Source: Lunatimonas salinarum
GTDB lineage: Bacteria > Bacteroidota > Bacteroidia > Cytophagales > Cyclobacteriaceae
Length of the DNA: 64,000 bases
NCBI RefSeq assembly: GCF_017811155.1
Contig: NZ_JACVCV010000001.1
Span: forward strand, 310,001-374,000
Direction of reading: 5' to 3'
Part shown: positions 1 to 8,794 of the stretch, one piece after another
How the letters are laid out: the number at the start of each line of letters is the position of its first letter
How positions within the stretch are numbered: the stretch's first letter is position 1
Made by a program: the position numbers and the translations under genes
The notes under the pieces: generated by a model
Database searches by the model: none
What the model was told of the DNA's origin: nothing
The model's input: the letters and a program-made list of their open reading frames with translations, nothing else

Positions 1-2166
1 GGTACCTGAGGGTTCGTCGTCCTTAGAAAGATAATTAATAATGATCTCCAAGTAGACTGTTTTTCGGGAAATTTTATGCGGATACTTGGCAATGATTACA
101 TTGGATGAATTGCGGGAAAAACTTCGCTGCTCAGATTTGCCAAACGCTTCATCGGGGGTCTTTCCGATTGCTTCTTCGGGCAAATAACCTAAAATTCGAT
201 AAAGAGAAGGCGAAACATACCGAAATGTGCCGTCAGGATCGTGAAAGGCAATGATGTCATTTGCTGACTCAGAAAGCATTTGAAACAGCTGATTGGTCCT
301 TTCCCGTTCCTCCTCCGCCAATCTCCGCTGTCTGGATAAACGGATCGTTTGAATAAAGTTTGCATAGCTATTGCTGATGGGACGTAAAAATTCCACATCT
401 TTTTCCGAATAACCATCCTGACTATTGGCCAAACCTATCATACCGATTAGTTCGCCATTTTTGCTTATAGGTAACCCTAAAAATGCCAATAGCGGAGGGT
501 GACCTTGGGGCAAGCCCCCACTCCTCGGATCTTGAGACGGGTTATTCGATATCACAGGAACACGGTTTACCAAACAATACCCAAAAAGTGTATCCAAATT
601 GCGAAATTCGATGCCGACTTTGAAATTTTTTTGATAAAAGGCTTCCGTTTCTTCCGACCAAGAAATATTTGTTATGGTGTGTGACTTTAAATAAGGTTTT
701 CCATCATCTCCATAAAAAACCTCTCCCATAAATCCAAACCGACTGCCAGTAAGCGTTAATATTTTCACCAGTAAGGCATCCAAAGGCTTCCTAAAGTCCT
801 CGTCAAACAAAAAGCTAACTTGGATTTCATTTACTGTCTGGAGCAATTCATTTACTTTTAAGAGATCCTTACTAGTCTTTTTTACCTCCGCTTCCTTTTC
901 CTTTAAATCCGTTATATCGGAAATCCTACCATATATTTTTTGTTCTCCATCCAACTCAGAATATTCGATCCAACGAAGATCATTTACCCAGAAAATTTCC
1001 CCCGCCTTATTGCATATTCGGTAACTTGCGTTTACGGATTTTAAATCTGGCAATTTTTTAAATTGAGCAAACAACTGTGCCTGATCCTCTATGTGAACCA
1101 TGGAACTTAAAAACCCTTCCTTTAGATACTCTTCGGGACCAAAACCAAAATTTTCAATATTCTCCGAAATAAAAACACTCGACCCATTTATATCCAATGC
1201 ATAGATGGTGTCGCTTACATTTTTAAGAACGGTCTCGTACCGGGCACTGATTTCATTCCGAATTAACTCACTTTCCTTTTCCCGATCGATATCTAAGATA
1301 AATCCAAAATAGCGCTTTGCCCCATACGCCTGCTGAGCCTGTATTACAGAGGCCTTGACCCACTTGAAACTCCCCTGGCTCGTTAAAATTTTGACCTCAA
1401 TTTGATGTTCTTGAGAGGTGCTTTTTGTTCTCTTTGCAACAAACTCCCAAAATTTTTCCCTAAAACTCGGCTTTATGAAGTCCTCTATATTTTTCCCTAT
1501 CGCCCGTTGCATGGAAATCCCGGTCATCGTTATCCATGCTTTACTCAGAAATTTAATTCGAAATTTATCGTCCAGTATAAAAAGGACCTCACCTACATGA
1601 TCGATGATATTCTTGTACCTCAACTTTTCACGCTGTATCCGCCGCCTCTGCCGCTTATTTTCAATTATGGCCCCTAAAGTGGCCCCCAACGCATGCAAGG
1701 CCGTTTTCTGTTGTTCACTAAAAAGCTCGTCACTCTTGCAATTGTCAAATCCAATAAATCCCCAGAAGTTGTCTCCACAAAAAACAGGAATAAACAAAAA
1801 GGCCAGAATTCCCTGTACCCGCATGGTTTCCTTAAAATGCTCATTTTCATTCTCCTCTACCCGACCATTGATGACTTTATTTTCCAACAACTGCTCCCCA
1901 ATATTTTCAAAAGCATCCCAAGGAACGTAGGCTAACAAGGGAAGCCCTAATTGCGGCTCCACATTAGGAGCCACCCATTCAAACTTGTAGGAAAAAAATT
2001 CCGCCCCATCCTTTCCAACATAATTTTTAAATATATAGACCCTATCAACCTCTGTAGCTTCCCCAAGCGTGGCGATTACAGCTTGAATAGATGCTTTGAG
2101 ATTTCTAGGATCACTAAAAATCTGATACGATTCTCCGATTGCTTTTAAAATCCTTTCGCTATTCAT
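1..2166 (-). CDS. Multi-domain GAF/PAS sensor protein, probable histidine kinase (C-terminus outside window)
   Basis: An open frame of 722 codons without a stop starts at the ATG at 2166 and runs off the left edge. The N-terminal ~165 residues read as a GAF domain, ending in a basic linker (ENKRQRRRIQREK). Two PAS/PAC domains follow at about 165-290 and 300-420; motifs such as GRISDITDLKEKEAEVKK mark the end of the second. A second GAF domain lies at about 440-600 (LPISKNGELIGMIGLAN) and a third PAS starts near 615 (DPDGTFRYVSPSLYRILGY). No transmembrane segment is seen, so it is probably a cytoplasmic sensor. The output domain lies outside the window. A histidine kinase is the usual partner in Bacteroidota, but this cannot be seen here. 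The signal sensed is unknown. Confidence 0.8.
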   Translation of the reverse strand, partial: MNSERILKAIGESYQIFSDPRNLKASIQAVIATLGEATEVDRVYIFKNYVGKDGAEFFSYKFEWVAPNVEPQLGLPLLAYVPWDAFENIGEQLLENKVINGRVEENENEHFKETMRVQGILAFLFIPVFCGDNFWGFIGFDNCKSDELFSEQQKTALHALGATLGAIIENKRQRRRIQREKLRYKNIIDHVGEVLFILDDKFRIKFLSKAWITMTGISMQRAIGKNIEDFIKPSFREKFWEFVAKRTKSTSQEHQIEVKILTSQGSFKWVKASVIQAQQAYGAKRYFGFILDIDREKESELIRNEISARYETVLKNVSDTIYALDINGSSVFISENIENFGFGPEEYLKEGFLSSMVHIEDQAQLFAQFKKLPDLKSVNASYRICNKAGEIFWVNDLRWIEYSELDGEQKIYGRISDITDLKEKEAEVKKTSKDLLKVNELLQTVNEIQVSFLFDEDFRKPLDALLVKILTLTGSRFGFMGEVFYGDDGKPYLKSHTITNISWSEETEAFYQKNFKVGIEFRNLDTLFGYCLVNRVPVISNNPSQDPRSGGLPQGHPPLLAFLGLPISKNGELIGMIGLANSQDGYSEKDVEFLRPISNSYANFIQTIRLSRQRRLAEEERERTNQLFQMLSESANDIIAFHDPDGTFRYVSPSLYRILGYLPEEAIGKTPDEAFGKSEQRSFSRNSSNVIIAKYPHKISRKTVYLEIIINYLSKDDEPSGT

Positions 2167-2614
2167 TCACATTATACTTAGATCACCTTCTCAGAAGAAA
2201 TCCCGGGACTAAATACTCACTCTAATCCATTAGGTGCGTACTCCTCTCTCCTCACATAAAGGTTAAAGAAATATATGATAAAATGTATTGGTTTTTAATA
2301 AAGTGCATCAAAAAATAAACCATTTGCTCGGTTGACACTACTAAATGCATCAAAACACCAATAAACCTCCGCTGCTGATCTACTTCGTTCACTATCTTGT
2401 ATTCGAGGCCTTAGACCGGAATCATTAATTTTTGGCCCTGAAAACGCTAAAAACATCCGTTGGTCTGAGGTAGCGTTAAGCCCATTTGTCGTGCCAAAAT
2501 TCAACACAATAAAAAAAGTACGCTATACGGCTTGGTACAGCTGTTATACTCCTCGGGAAAAATTCCCAAAGATAAACACCCAATCAAAAGCCATTTAAAG
2601 CCAAACGCTACCTT
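2167..2614. other. Intergenic region without a supported gene
   Basis: About 450 bases separate the sensor gene (start 2166) from the 3' end of the ligase gene (2615), both on the minus strand. The only open frame is a 70-codon one on the minus strand (2295-2507). Its composition is odd and it has no recognisable domain, so I do not call it. No clear terminator hairpin, tRNA or promoter consensus was seen. Confidence 0.5.
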
Positions 2615-3979
2615 CTAAATGATCTCAAAGTAACGCTTGCGCTCCCAATCCGTTACCGTTGCGGCAAATTCCCGGCATTCCCACTCCCTTGTGGCACAAA
2701 AATGCGCGACAAATGCCTCTCCAAATAATTCCTTGGCCACAGCAGATTGTTTCATCACGGCTGTCGCCTCGGCAAGCGATGCAGGAATGGTACCGTTGCT
2801 AAAATCCCGATAGCCGTTGCCGAGTGTGGCCGGCTGCTCCAAGGGAATCTTATGCCGAATTCCATATAAACCAGCCGCCAAACAAGCCGACATGGCCAAA
2901 TAAGGATTGACATCGGAGCCAACTACCCGGGTTTCCAGACGGGTAGAAGACTTACTGCGGGAAAGAACTCGCAGTGCCGTGGTACGGTTGTCAAAAGCCC
3001 AAGTCAGCGTGGTCGGCGCCCAAGCCCCCTCCACCAGGCGCTTGTAACTATTGATCGTAGGCGCCACCAAGGGAAGCATGTGTGGAAGGCAGTGGAGCTG
3101 TCCGGCTACGTAGTGCTTCATCGTTTCGCTCATGTGGTAGCGGTCTGCCGGATTGAAAAAAAGGTTTGTCTTTTTCTCCAAATCCCACAGACTTTGGTGT
3201 ATATGTCCGCCATTGCCAGGTAACTTTTCCGACCACTTGGCCATAAAGGTCGCCATCACGCCATGTCGATAGGCAATCTCTTTGACGGTGGTCTTAAACA
3301 ATGTGGCGCGATCTGCCGCTTCGAGCACATCTCCGTACTGAATCGCCGCCTCGTATACACCCGGTCCGGTTTCTGTGTGAAGCCCTTCCAGCGGAATACC
3401 AAAACCTGCACAGGAATCGAACAGGTCGTGAAAAAACGCTGACTTTTGGGAAGACTTAAGGATTGAATAACCAAACATTCCCGGTGTCATCGGTTTAGTC
3501 CTTCCGGGTTCACCCGAATGAAATGCATCCGGTGTGGTCTCAAAGTTAAACCATTCAAATTCCTCCGAAAACAAGGGGGTAAACCCTTCCGCAATAGCCT
3601 GTCTTCGGATGCGCTTTAGGAGAGTCCGCGGACATACGTCCAACCCTACGCCCGACGCATCGCTAAAATCAGCCAGGAAAAAAGGAATATTATTCTCCCA
3701 AGTGATGAGTCGCATGGTATTTATATCTACGATGGCATCAAAATCCGGGTACCCATTGTGCCAACCGGTCACCGCTACATTGTCGTAGGACTTGTCATCC
3801 ATGTCCCACCCAAATACCACCGCACAAAACCCCATGCCCCCTTCGAGGATGGATTGAAACTTATCTGCAGAGACGATCTTACCGCGTAGGATCCCGTCTA
3901 TGTCCACGATGGCAAGCTTTACCTTGGTACACGCTTGGTCTTGAAGGTAAGCGTTTATTTCTTCTATGGTTTTAGGCAT
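2615..3979 (-). CDS. Glutamine synthetase-like gamma-glutamyl-amine ligase
   Basis: A 454-residue protein of the glutamine synthetase fold. It has the N-terminal beta-grasp part, then metal- and substrate-binding motifs: SEEFEW near residue 140, HTETGPGVYEAA near 200, NGGHIHQS near 260, and NRTTALRV with VVGSDVNPYLA further on. It has the length and look of the PuuA/GlnT/IpuC branch, which couples glutamate to an amine using ATP, and not of the 470-residue GlnA or the ~720-residue GSIII used for ammonia assimilation. Its start overlaps the end of the ethanolamine-type permease gene by 8 bases, so the two are translationally coupled. This suggests it makes gamma-glutamylethanolamide from imported ethanolamine (inference). 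A polyamine substrate is the main alternative. See also the operon at 35206-38469. Confidence 0.85.
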   Translation of the reverse strand: MPKTIEEINAYLQDQACTKVKLAIVDIDGILRGKIVSADKFQSILEGGMGFCAVVFGWDMDDKSYDNVAVTGWHNGYPDFDAIVDINTMRLITWENNIPFFLADFSDASGVGLDVCPRTLLKRIRRQAIAEGFTPLFSEEFEWFNFETTPDAFHSGEPGRTKPMTPGMFGYSILKSSQKSAFFHDLFDSCAGFGIPLEGLHTETGPGVYEAAIQYGDVLEAADRATLFKTTVKEIAYRHGVMATFMAKWSEKLPGNGGHIHQSLWDLEKKTNLFFNPADRYHMSETMKHYVAGQLHCLPHMLPLVAPTINSYKRLVEGAWAPTTLTWAFDNRTTALRVLSRSKSSTRLETRVVGSDVNPYLAMSACLAAGLYGIRHKIPLEQPATLGNGYRDFSNGTIPASLAEATAVMKQSAVAKELFGEAFVAHFCATREWECREFAATVTDWERKRYFEII

Positions 3980-5318
3980 TTCGGCTGTCGTTTTCCAGGT
4001 TGTTGTAGATAACTAATCGAAAGAATAGGTAGGCACCAATCAGCATCGCAAAAAATATCAGCGCTAGCATGAAATTGTAGACCACCATCGCAATCAAGGA
4101 AATGATCGCGATGACCAAGGCGGTAGCCGGAAACAATGGGTAAAGGGGCACCTTAAAGGGACGCTCCATATTCGGCTCCTTTTTCCGAAGGGCAAAAAAG
4201 GAAACCATAGATAGGATATACAACACCAAGGCCCCGAATACTGCAATGGTAATAATCTCTCCAGTCTTGCCGGTAAGCAGTGCAATGATTCCGATCACCA
4301 TGTTGAAGATTAGTGCATTGGCGGGTGTCTTAAATCTGCCATTCACCCTTCCAAATGACCGGGGCGCATACCCAACCCTCCCGAATTCAAACGTAGAGCG
4401 TCCGGCTGCCAGAATGATGCCATTGAAAGAGGCTACCAATCCAAATAATGCGATAAATGTAAGCATCTGATACAGCATATGATCATTGCCTACGATAAAT
4501 GCCATGGCCATGGGCAGTGGGGAATCAGAGGGTTCAGTGCTGCCTTCCGGGTATACAACTGACTCCCAGCCGGCAACACCAGCCGCCGCGGTGAACGTAA
4601 GTACACACAAAATAATCAAAGTCAATAAGGCCGTACCAAAGCCAATCAAGATGTTTTTCTGAGGATTGATTGTCTCCTCGGCCACATTCGCAACCCCCTC
4701 AATGGCTAAGAAAAACCAAATCGCAAACGGGATCGCAGCAACTACTCCCATATATCCATTTGGGAGCGCATTCTGATGAAGGTTGTTGATCTCCACCTCA
4801 GGAAGTGCAACGGAGGCAAACAATAACAGCCCCCCTACCGCTACGATGGTGATAAACAATTCAAAAGAAGCCGCCACCTGTAAACCGGAAATATTCAGGG
4901 CCGTAAAGATAAAGTAGGCAACTATCCCAATCCAAATGACCTCCAACTGCGGAAAAAAAATGGAAAAGTAAGCTCCTATGCCCGCTGCAATGGCAGGAGG
5001 GGCAAAAATAAATTCGATATTTTGGGCCATTCCCGTCAAAAACCCCAAGTGCCTCCCCAAGCCTCGCTCTGCATAGGCAAACGCTCCGCCCGCCTTCGGT
5101 ATCGCACAAGCCATCTCAGTATAACTAAAGGTAAAGGTAATGTACATGACGATTATGAAAGCTACGGCAATTGCCAGCCCCCAAGTACCGCCAGCTGCCA
5201 GCCCCAGGTTCCATCCGAAATAATTTCCCGAAATAACGTAGCCTACACCAAGGCCCCAGAGCATGAAAGGGCCCAGCGTCTTTTTAAGTTGCTCATTACT
5301 TGTAGTTTGTTGAGTCAT
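3972..5318 (-). CDS. Ethanolamine permease-like APC-superfamily transporter
   Basis: A 448-residue integral membrane protein with about 12 hydrophobic segments. The N-terminal part (LKKTLGPFMLWGLGVGYVIS, then GNYFGWNLGLAAGGTWGLA and NIEFIFAPPAIAAGIGAYF) closely resembles what I recall of the ethanolamine permease (EatP) family within the amino acid-polyamine-organocation superfamily. It would import ethanolamine or a related small amine across the inner membrane. It is the first gene of a two-gene operon with the glutamine-synthetase-like ligase, whose start overlaps its end by 8 bases. No eutBC (ethanolamine ammonia-lyase) genes are seen nearby. Substrate assignment rests on family resemblance. 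Confidence 0.82.
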   Translation of the reverse strand: MTQQTTSNEQLKKTLGPFMLWGLGVGYVISGNYFGWNLGLAAGGTWGLAIAVAFIIVMYITFTFSYTEMACAIPKAGGAFAYAERGLGRHLGFLTGMAQNIEFIFAPPAIAAGIGAYFSIFFPQLEVIWIGIVAYFIFTALNISGLQVAASFELFITIVAVGGLLLFASVALPEVEINNLHQNALPNGYMGVVAAIPFAIWFFLAIEGVANVAEETINPQKNILIGFGTALLTLIILCVLTFTAAAGVAGWESVVYPEGSTEPSDSPLPMAMAFIVGNDHMLYQMLTFIALFGLVASFNGIILAAGRSTFEFGRVGYAPRSFGRVNGRFKTPANALIFNMVIGIIALLTGKTGEIITIAVFGALVLYILSMVSFFALRKKEPNMERPFKVPLYPLFPATALVIAIISLIAMVVYNFMLALIFFAMLIGAYLFFRLVIYNNLENDSRNA

Positions 5319-5656
5319 AAAATATCTTGTGGTAATTGGTGGTTATGAATATAGGTACTCTTCTGAACTAAAATGACCTGCTGCCAAATGCAGTAAATCA
5401 AAAATTTCTTTGTTCAATTTTTAAATATATCAAAGAAAAGCGTATCCACACACGCGTTCAGGGAAGAAAATCAGAAAATTCTCCAACAGGAGTGCTACCC
5501 CTATTCAGCCTTTTTGGACTACTTTTAAGTGCGTATTTTTTTTGATCGCCAGCATGCCTGAAATTTCGTCCTTTAGCTTAGAAGGAAAAGATACTGGTTT
5601 ATTCCAGGTAGCGACCCTACCTTTGTGGCTTTACCAGACAACAACCCTCCAAACGA
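5319..5656. other. Divergent intergenic region
   Basis: This stretch of 338 bases lies between the permease gene (minus strand) and the 3-hydroxyacyl-CoA dehydrogenase gene (plus strand) and must hold both promoters. A Bacteroidota-type -7 box for the plus-strand gene is noted separately at 5618. I found no CAAAnnTA box for the permease. A 72-codon plus-strand frame (5542-5760) overlaps the start of the dehydrogenase gene and looks like chance. Confidence 0.5.
5618..5625 (+). promoter_or_regulatory. Probable -7 promoter box (TACCTTTG)
   Basis: TACCTTTG matches the Bacteroidota sigma-ABfr -7 consensus TAnnTTTG exactly. It lies 31 bases before the ATG at 5657, leaving a short leader. The -33 TTTG element is poor, so the call rests on the -7 box and its position. 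Confidence 0.45.
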
Positions 5657-6544
5657 ATGAAGAACATAAGCGTCATCGGTGCTGGCACCATGGGCAATGG
5701 CATTGCGCACGTATTCGCCCAGTACGGTTTTCAGGTTTCGCATGTAGATCTTTCCAATGATCGGTTAGATAAGGCATTGCGTTCCATCGCATCCAATTTG
5801 GCGAGACAGGTAAAGAAGGAACAGCTAACCGAGGGAGAAAAGCAAGCGGCATTGGACAGAATCAATACCTATGTTGATTTGGGGCCTGGAGTAGCTCAGG
5901 CTGATTTGGTTATAGAGGCAGTCGCAGAGGATCTCGACCTAAAAAGGGACATTTTCAAAAAACTAGATGAGCTATGCCCACCGGCTGCGATCCTGGCTTC
6001 CAACACTTCTTCCATTTCTATCACTTCCCTTGGGGCGGGCACCAAACGGCCCGACCGGGTAATTGGCATGCACTTTATGAATCCTGTACCCATTATGAGG
6101 CTGGTAGAAGTGATTCGGGGATTCGGCACCTCCGATATGACTTGCCAGGCCATCATGGCGCTGAGTAGGCAGATTCAAAAGGATCCGGTGGAAGTGCAGG
6201 ATTACCCGGGCTTTGTGGCAAACCGAATCCTAATGCCTATGATAAACGAAGCCATTTACACGCTCTATGAGGGAGTTTCCGGCGTGGAACAAATTGATAC
6301 CGTCATGCGTATGGGAATGGCGCACCCGATGGGGCCGCTTCAATTAGCCGATTTTATCGGATTGGATGTATGCCTCTCCATCTTAAAAGTGTTGTATCAG
6401 GGCTTCGCCAATCCCAAATATGCCCCCTGTCCCCTATTGGTTAAGATGGTAGAAGCTGGATTTACCGGTGTCAAGGCCGGAGAGGGCTTTTATGTGTACC
6501 AGAATGGATACAAGGATTTTACTGTTTCACCGCGATTTAACTAA
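5657..6544 (+). CDS. 3-hydroxyacyl-CoA (3-hydroxybutyryl-CoA) dehydrogenase
   Basis: A 295-residue NAD-dependent dehydrogenase of the Hbd/PaaH type. The N-terminal Rossmann motif is VIGAGTMGNGIA (residues 6-17). The catalytic His lies near residue 139 in GMHFMNPVP, and the C-terminal helical domain includes DYPGFVANRILMPMINEA. It oxidises L-3-hydroxyacyl-CoA to 3-ketoacyl-CoA, or runs the reverse reaction, in fatty acid or butyrate-type metabolism in the cytoplasm. Length is typical for the stand-alone family without a hydratase domain. A deoxynucleoside kinase gene follows after 9 bases, so they are probably co-transcribed, although the functions are unrelated. Confidence 0.9.
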   Translation: MKNISVIGAGTMGNGIAHVFAQYGFQVSHVDLSNDRLDKALRSIASNLARQVKKEQLTEGEKQAALDRINTYVDLGPGVAQADLVIEAVAEDLDLKRDIFKKLDELCPPAAILASNTSSISITSLGAGTKRPDRVIGMHFMNPVPIMRLVEVIRGFGTSDMTCQAIMALSRQIQKDPVEVQDYPGFVANRILMPMINEAIYTLYEGVSGVEQIDTVMRMGMAHPMGPLQLADFIGLDVCLSILKVLYQGFANPKYAPCPLLVKMVEAGFTGVKAGEGFYVYQNGYKDFTVSPRFN

Positions 6545-6553
6545 AACGAACAT

Positions 6554-7171
6554 ATGCACATCGCCATAGCAGGAAACATTGGATGCGGAAAAACCACTCT
6601 TACCAATCGCCTTTCCAAACATTACGGATGGAAGGCGGAATTTGAACCGGTGGAAAACAATCCCTACCTGGCCGACTTCTATGAAGACATGACTAAGTGG
6701 GCATTTCATTTGCAGGTATTTTTCTTGCACAGCCGGTTTCAGCAGATGAGCCGCATCATGCAGGATACGCAACACACCATTCAGGACCGAACCATCTACG
6801 AAGACGCACATATCTTTGCGGCAAATCTCTTTCAAAATGGCATCCTATCGCCAAGAGATTACGAAAACTATCGGGGGCTCTACGACTCGATGATCGATTT
6901 CATTTCTCCGCCGGATTTGCTCATCTACCTTCGCTCCGACATCGGGACATTGGTAGCGCAGATTGAAAAACGCGGTAGGGACTTTGAAAAAAGCATCCGC
7001 ATTGACTACCTGAAAAGCCTCAATGAACAATATGAAAGCTGGATCGGTAGCTACCAAAAGAGCAAGCTATTGATCGTGGATGTATCCAAGCTGGATTTTG
7101 TGGGCCGTCAGGAAGATTTTGCCGGGATTGTGGAAAATATAGACCGGGAACTATATGGACTGTTTCGTTAA
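6554..7171 (+). CDS. Deoxynucleoside kinase
   Basis: A 205-residue kinase with a P-loop at the very N-terminus (AGNIGCGKTTL, residues 5-15). The family pattern continues with EPVENNPYLADFYED, then DRTIYEDAHIFA (the base- and sugar-binding DRxxxED region, around residue 77) and the lid segment EKRGRDFEKSI. It phosphorylates deoxyadenosine, deoxyguanosine or deoxycytidine for dNTP salvage. Substrate preference cannot be read from sequence alone. It follows the 3-hydroxyacyl-CoA dehydrogenase gene by 9 bases and converges on the next gene. Confidence 0.88.
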   Translation: MHIAIAGNIGCGKTTLTNRLSKHYGWKAEFEPVENNPYLADFYEDMTKWAFHLQVFFLHSRFQQMSRIMQDTQHTIQDRTIYEDAHIFAANLFQNGILSPRDYENYRGLYDSMIDFISPPDLLIYLRSDIGTLVAQIEKRGRDFEKSIRIDYLKSLNEQYESWIGSYQKSKLLIVDVSKLDFVGRQEDFAGIVENIDRELYGLFR

Positions 7172-7190
7172 GCTACTTGCTGAGCAATCC

Positions 7191-7835
7191 TTATTCGGTC
7201 TTTCTAAGAAGCCAATTGGCCAATACCTGAAGGGTTTTTTCATCCGGTCTCAGCAGGAGTTGGTCCACTTTCTTCAGACTGCCTCCTACCATCAGGTTTT
7301 CATAGCCGGATAGGCGTATCAGCTTGTAGCCTTGCAGCCGGGAAATCAAATCGTATTGCAAATCGTTGTAGGCATTTAGTTTCCATCCCGCCGATCCGTT
7401 GCCGGAAAGATCTCCAGGCTCCTCCGATTCCCCGAAGCACTTGGCCGCCAACGGTGGCCCAAACCAAATGCGCTGTACCATACCCGATTGCAGGCACTGC
7501 TTCTCCTGCTGCCTACATAACCTCAAATAGCTCCCTTGCCAAGGGAAGTAAAAGAAAGTGTAGAGTTCGCTCCGCAGCGTCTCTAGCCGGTACCGGTTGA
7601 AATGAACTTCATCGTCAAAAAGAAAAAGGCAACGATCCAACTGAAAGTCAAACTTCAACTTCTGAAGCTTTGGGGCGGGCCCCACCCCTTGGAGTGCTTG
7701 ATACCCATTCAGCAAAAGTGCCTCCGACTTTGAATCCCATAACGATGAATGAACTTCCAAAAACCGATCAGAAACTACCGGATGCCCTGCAATTTCCAGC
7801 GATTCAATAAGGTATTTTGTTTTGATTTGATGCAC
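7191..7835 (-). CDS. Conserved hypothetical protein (possible nuclease-like fold)
   Basis: A 214-residue soluble protein without signal peptide or membrane segments. I do not recognise a named family with certainty. The central motif KFDFQLDRCLFLFDDEVHFN, followed by RYRLETLRSELY and a later GDLSGNGSAGWKLNAYNDL, looks like a conserved enzyme core. The spacing of acidic residues on hydrophobic strands is loosely like PD-(D/E)XK nucleases, but the match is weak and no function is assigned. It is convergent with the kinase gene (20-base gap) and followed upstream by a 54-residue membrane protein gene on the same strand. Confidence 0.65.
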   Translation of the reverse strand: MHQIKTKYLIESLEIAGHPVVSDRFLEVHSSLWDSKSEALLLNGYQALQGVGPAPKLQKLKFDFQLDRCLFLFDDEVHFNRYRLETLRSELYTFFYFPWQGSYLRLCRQQEKQCLQSGMVQRIWFGPPLAAKCFGESEEPGDLSGNGSAGWKLNAYNDLQYDLISRLQGYKLIRLSGYENLMVGGSLKKVDQLLLRPDEKTLQVLANWLLRKTE

Positions 7836-7898
7836 GTCAATTCAGTAAGCTGGGAAATGATTTCAATGTAATCAAAGCAAAAACACGTATGCCTCTCT

Positions 7899-8063
7899 TT
7901 ACTCTTCCGGCAACGATGTATCAGAAGAAGGGGCTATACGCTCCTTCAAATTGCCTTTTGAACCGGGAAAGGTGGTGCGGGTGGCTATATCCCAACTTAT
8001 AAAAAGCATAATGAGTAAAAACAGGAACCCCAGCACCAGAAAGACCAGCTTATTTTTGTTCAT
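7899..8063 (-). CDS. Small single-pass membrane protein, 54 residues
   Basis: An ATG at 8063 opens 54 codons ending in TAA at 7899. The product starts MNKNK, followed by a strongly hydrophobic segment LVFLVLGFLFLLIMLFISW (residues 6-24). A polar tail follows with DIATRTTFPGSKGNLKERI and an acidic C-terminus. The topology fits a single membrane helix with a positive N-terminal end. The TRTTFPG segment after the helix reminds me of a short protein family common in Cytophagales, but its function is unknown to me. It lies 63 bases upstream of the 214-residue unknown gene on the same strand and may be co-transcribed with it. Confidence 0.65.
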   Translation of the reverse strand: MNKNKLVFLVLGFLFLLIMLFISWDIATRTTFPGSKGNLKERIAPSSDTSLPEE

Positions 8064-8272
8064 CTGTCAACCTTTTTGAACGGTGATACTTCACGTGTCC
8101 ATAAAAACATCCCCTCGCCTAAAAAGTTCACTATTGTGTCCACGCTTATACAAGAACCACCGCTTTTTTTTTAAACCTTTCGCTATTTTCCGTACAAACT
8201 TACGTAAATTTACTCAAGTGTTTCCAATCATCTACACCCATGATAGGAGCTGGAAAACCACAACCTACAGTC

Positions 8273-8611
8273 ATGTTTAACTACCTAGATAAGGAAAGAA
8301 TATTTCACTTTTTCGAAGACGAGGAAATGGTGGCGGAAATGCTGGGATTGATCCTAGCTACCAATATCAAGGAACTTAAGAACCTGAAGTCCATTTACGA
8401 ATCCGGTGAGTACGAAAAGCTGCGCAAAACCTGCCATAAATCGAAGCCAACCATGCTTTATTTGGGATCGGGTTTTATGCGGGACGAACTAGAACAACTT
8501 GAACGAAACATCCCGGATCAATTTGAAGCCCTATATCCTCCCTTTTTGGAGAAAATTCTGGAACTGGAGCTGGAGATCGGCGATTTTCTCCGCGAAATGA
8601 CCAATGAGTAG
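8273..8611 (+). CDS. HPt-like phosphotransfer domain protein
   Basis: A small all-helical protein of about 112 residues. The motif TCHKSKPTMLYLG (around residues 49-61 from this start) matches the HPt pattern, in which the His is phosphorylated, followed by K-x-K/P and a hydrophobic helix. It would shuttle phosphate between a hybrid kinase and a response regulator in the cytoplasm. I chose the ATG at 8273 (MFNYLDKERIFHFF). The in-frame ATG at 8240 adds 11 residues (MIGAGKPQPTV) that do not look like part of the helix bundle. No kinase or regulator gene is adjacent, so it is an orphan HPt. Confidence 0.6.
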   Translation: MFNYLDKERIFHFFEDEEMVAEMLGLILATNIKELKNLKSIYESGEYEKLRKTCHKSKPTMLYLGSGFMRDELEQLERNIPDQFEALYPPFLEKILELELEIGDFLREMTNE

Positions 8612-8794
8612 TCGGAGATCATGCACGCATTTTACCACGCTTCCCAGACACAATTGGGTTAAAAAAGTATGTAATCAAAAGTTTTCTTTTCGAAATTCGA
8701 AAATACTGGTTAAAATTACAACGCATTCGGGCTTTGATGACAATGAAAGGAGTCAAATCCGATTGAATGTATTTAACCACTAACCCCTATTTAG

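Noticed and set aside
2295-2507. 70-codon minus-strand open frame between sensor and ligase genes
   Set aside because: No domain, signal or neighbour support; composition not like the real genes around it.
2615-3979. Housekeeping glutamine synthetase for ammonia assimilation
   Set aside because: Length and motifs fit the PuuA/IpuC-like branch and the gene is coupled to an ethanolamine-type permease.
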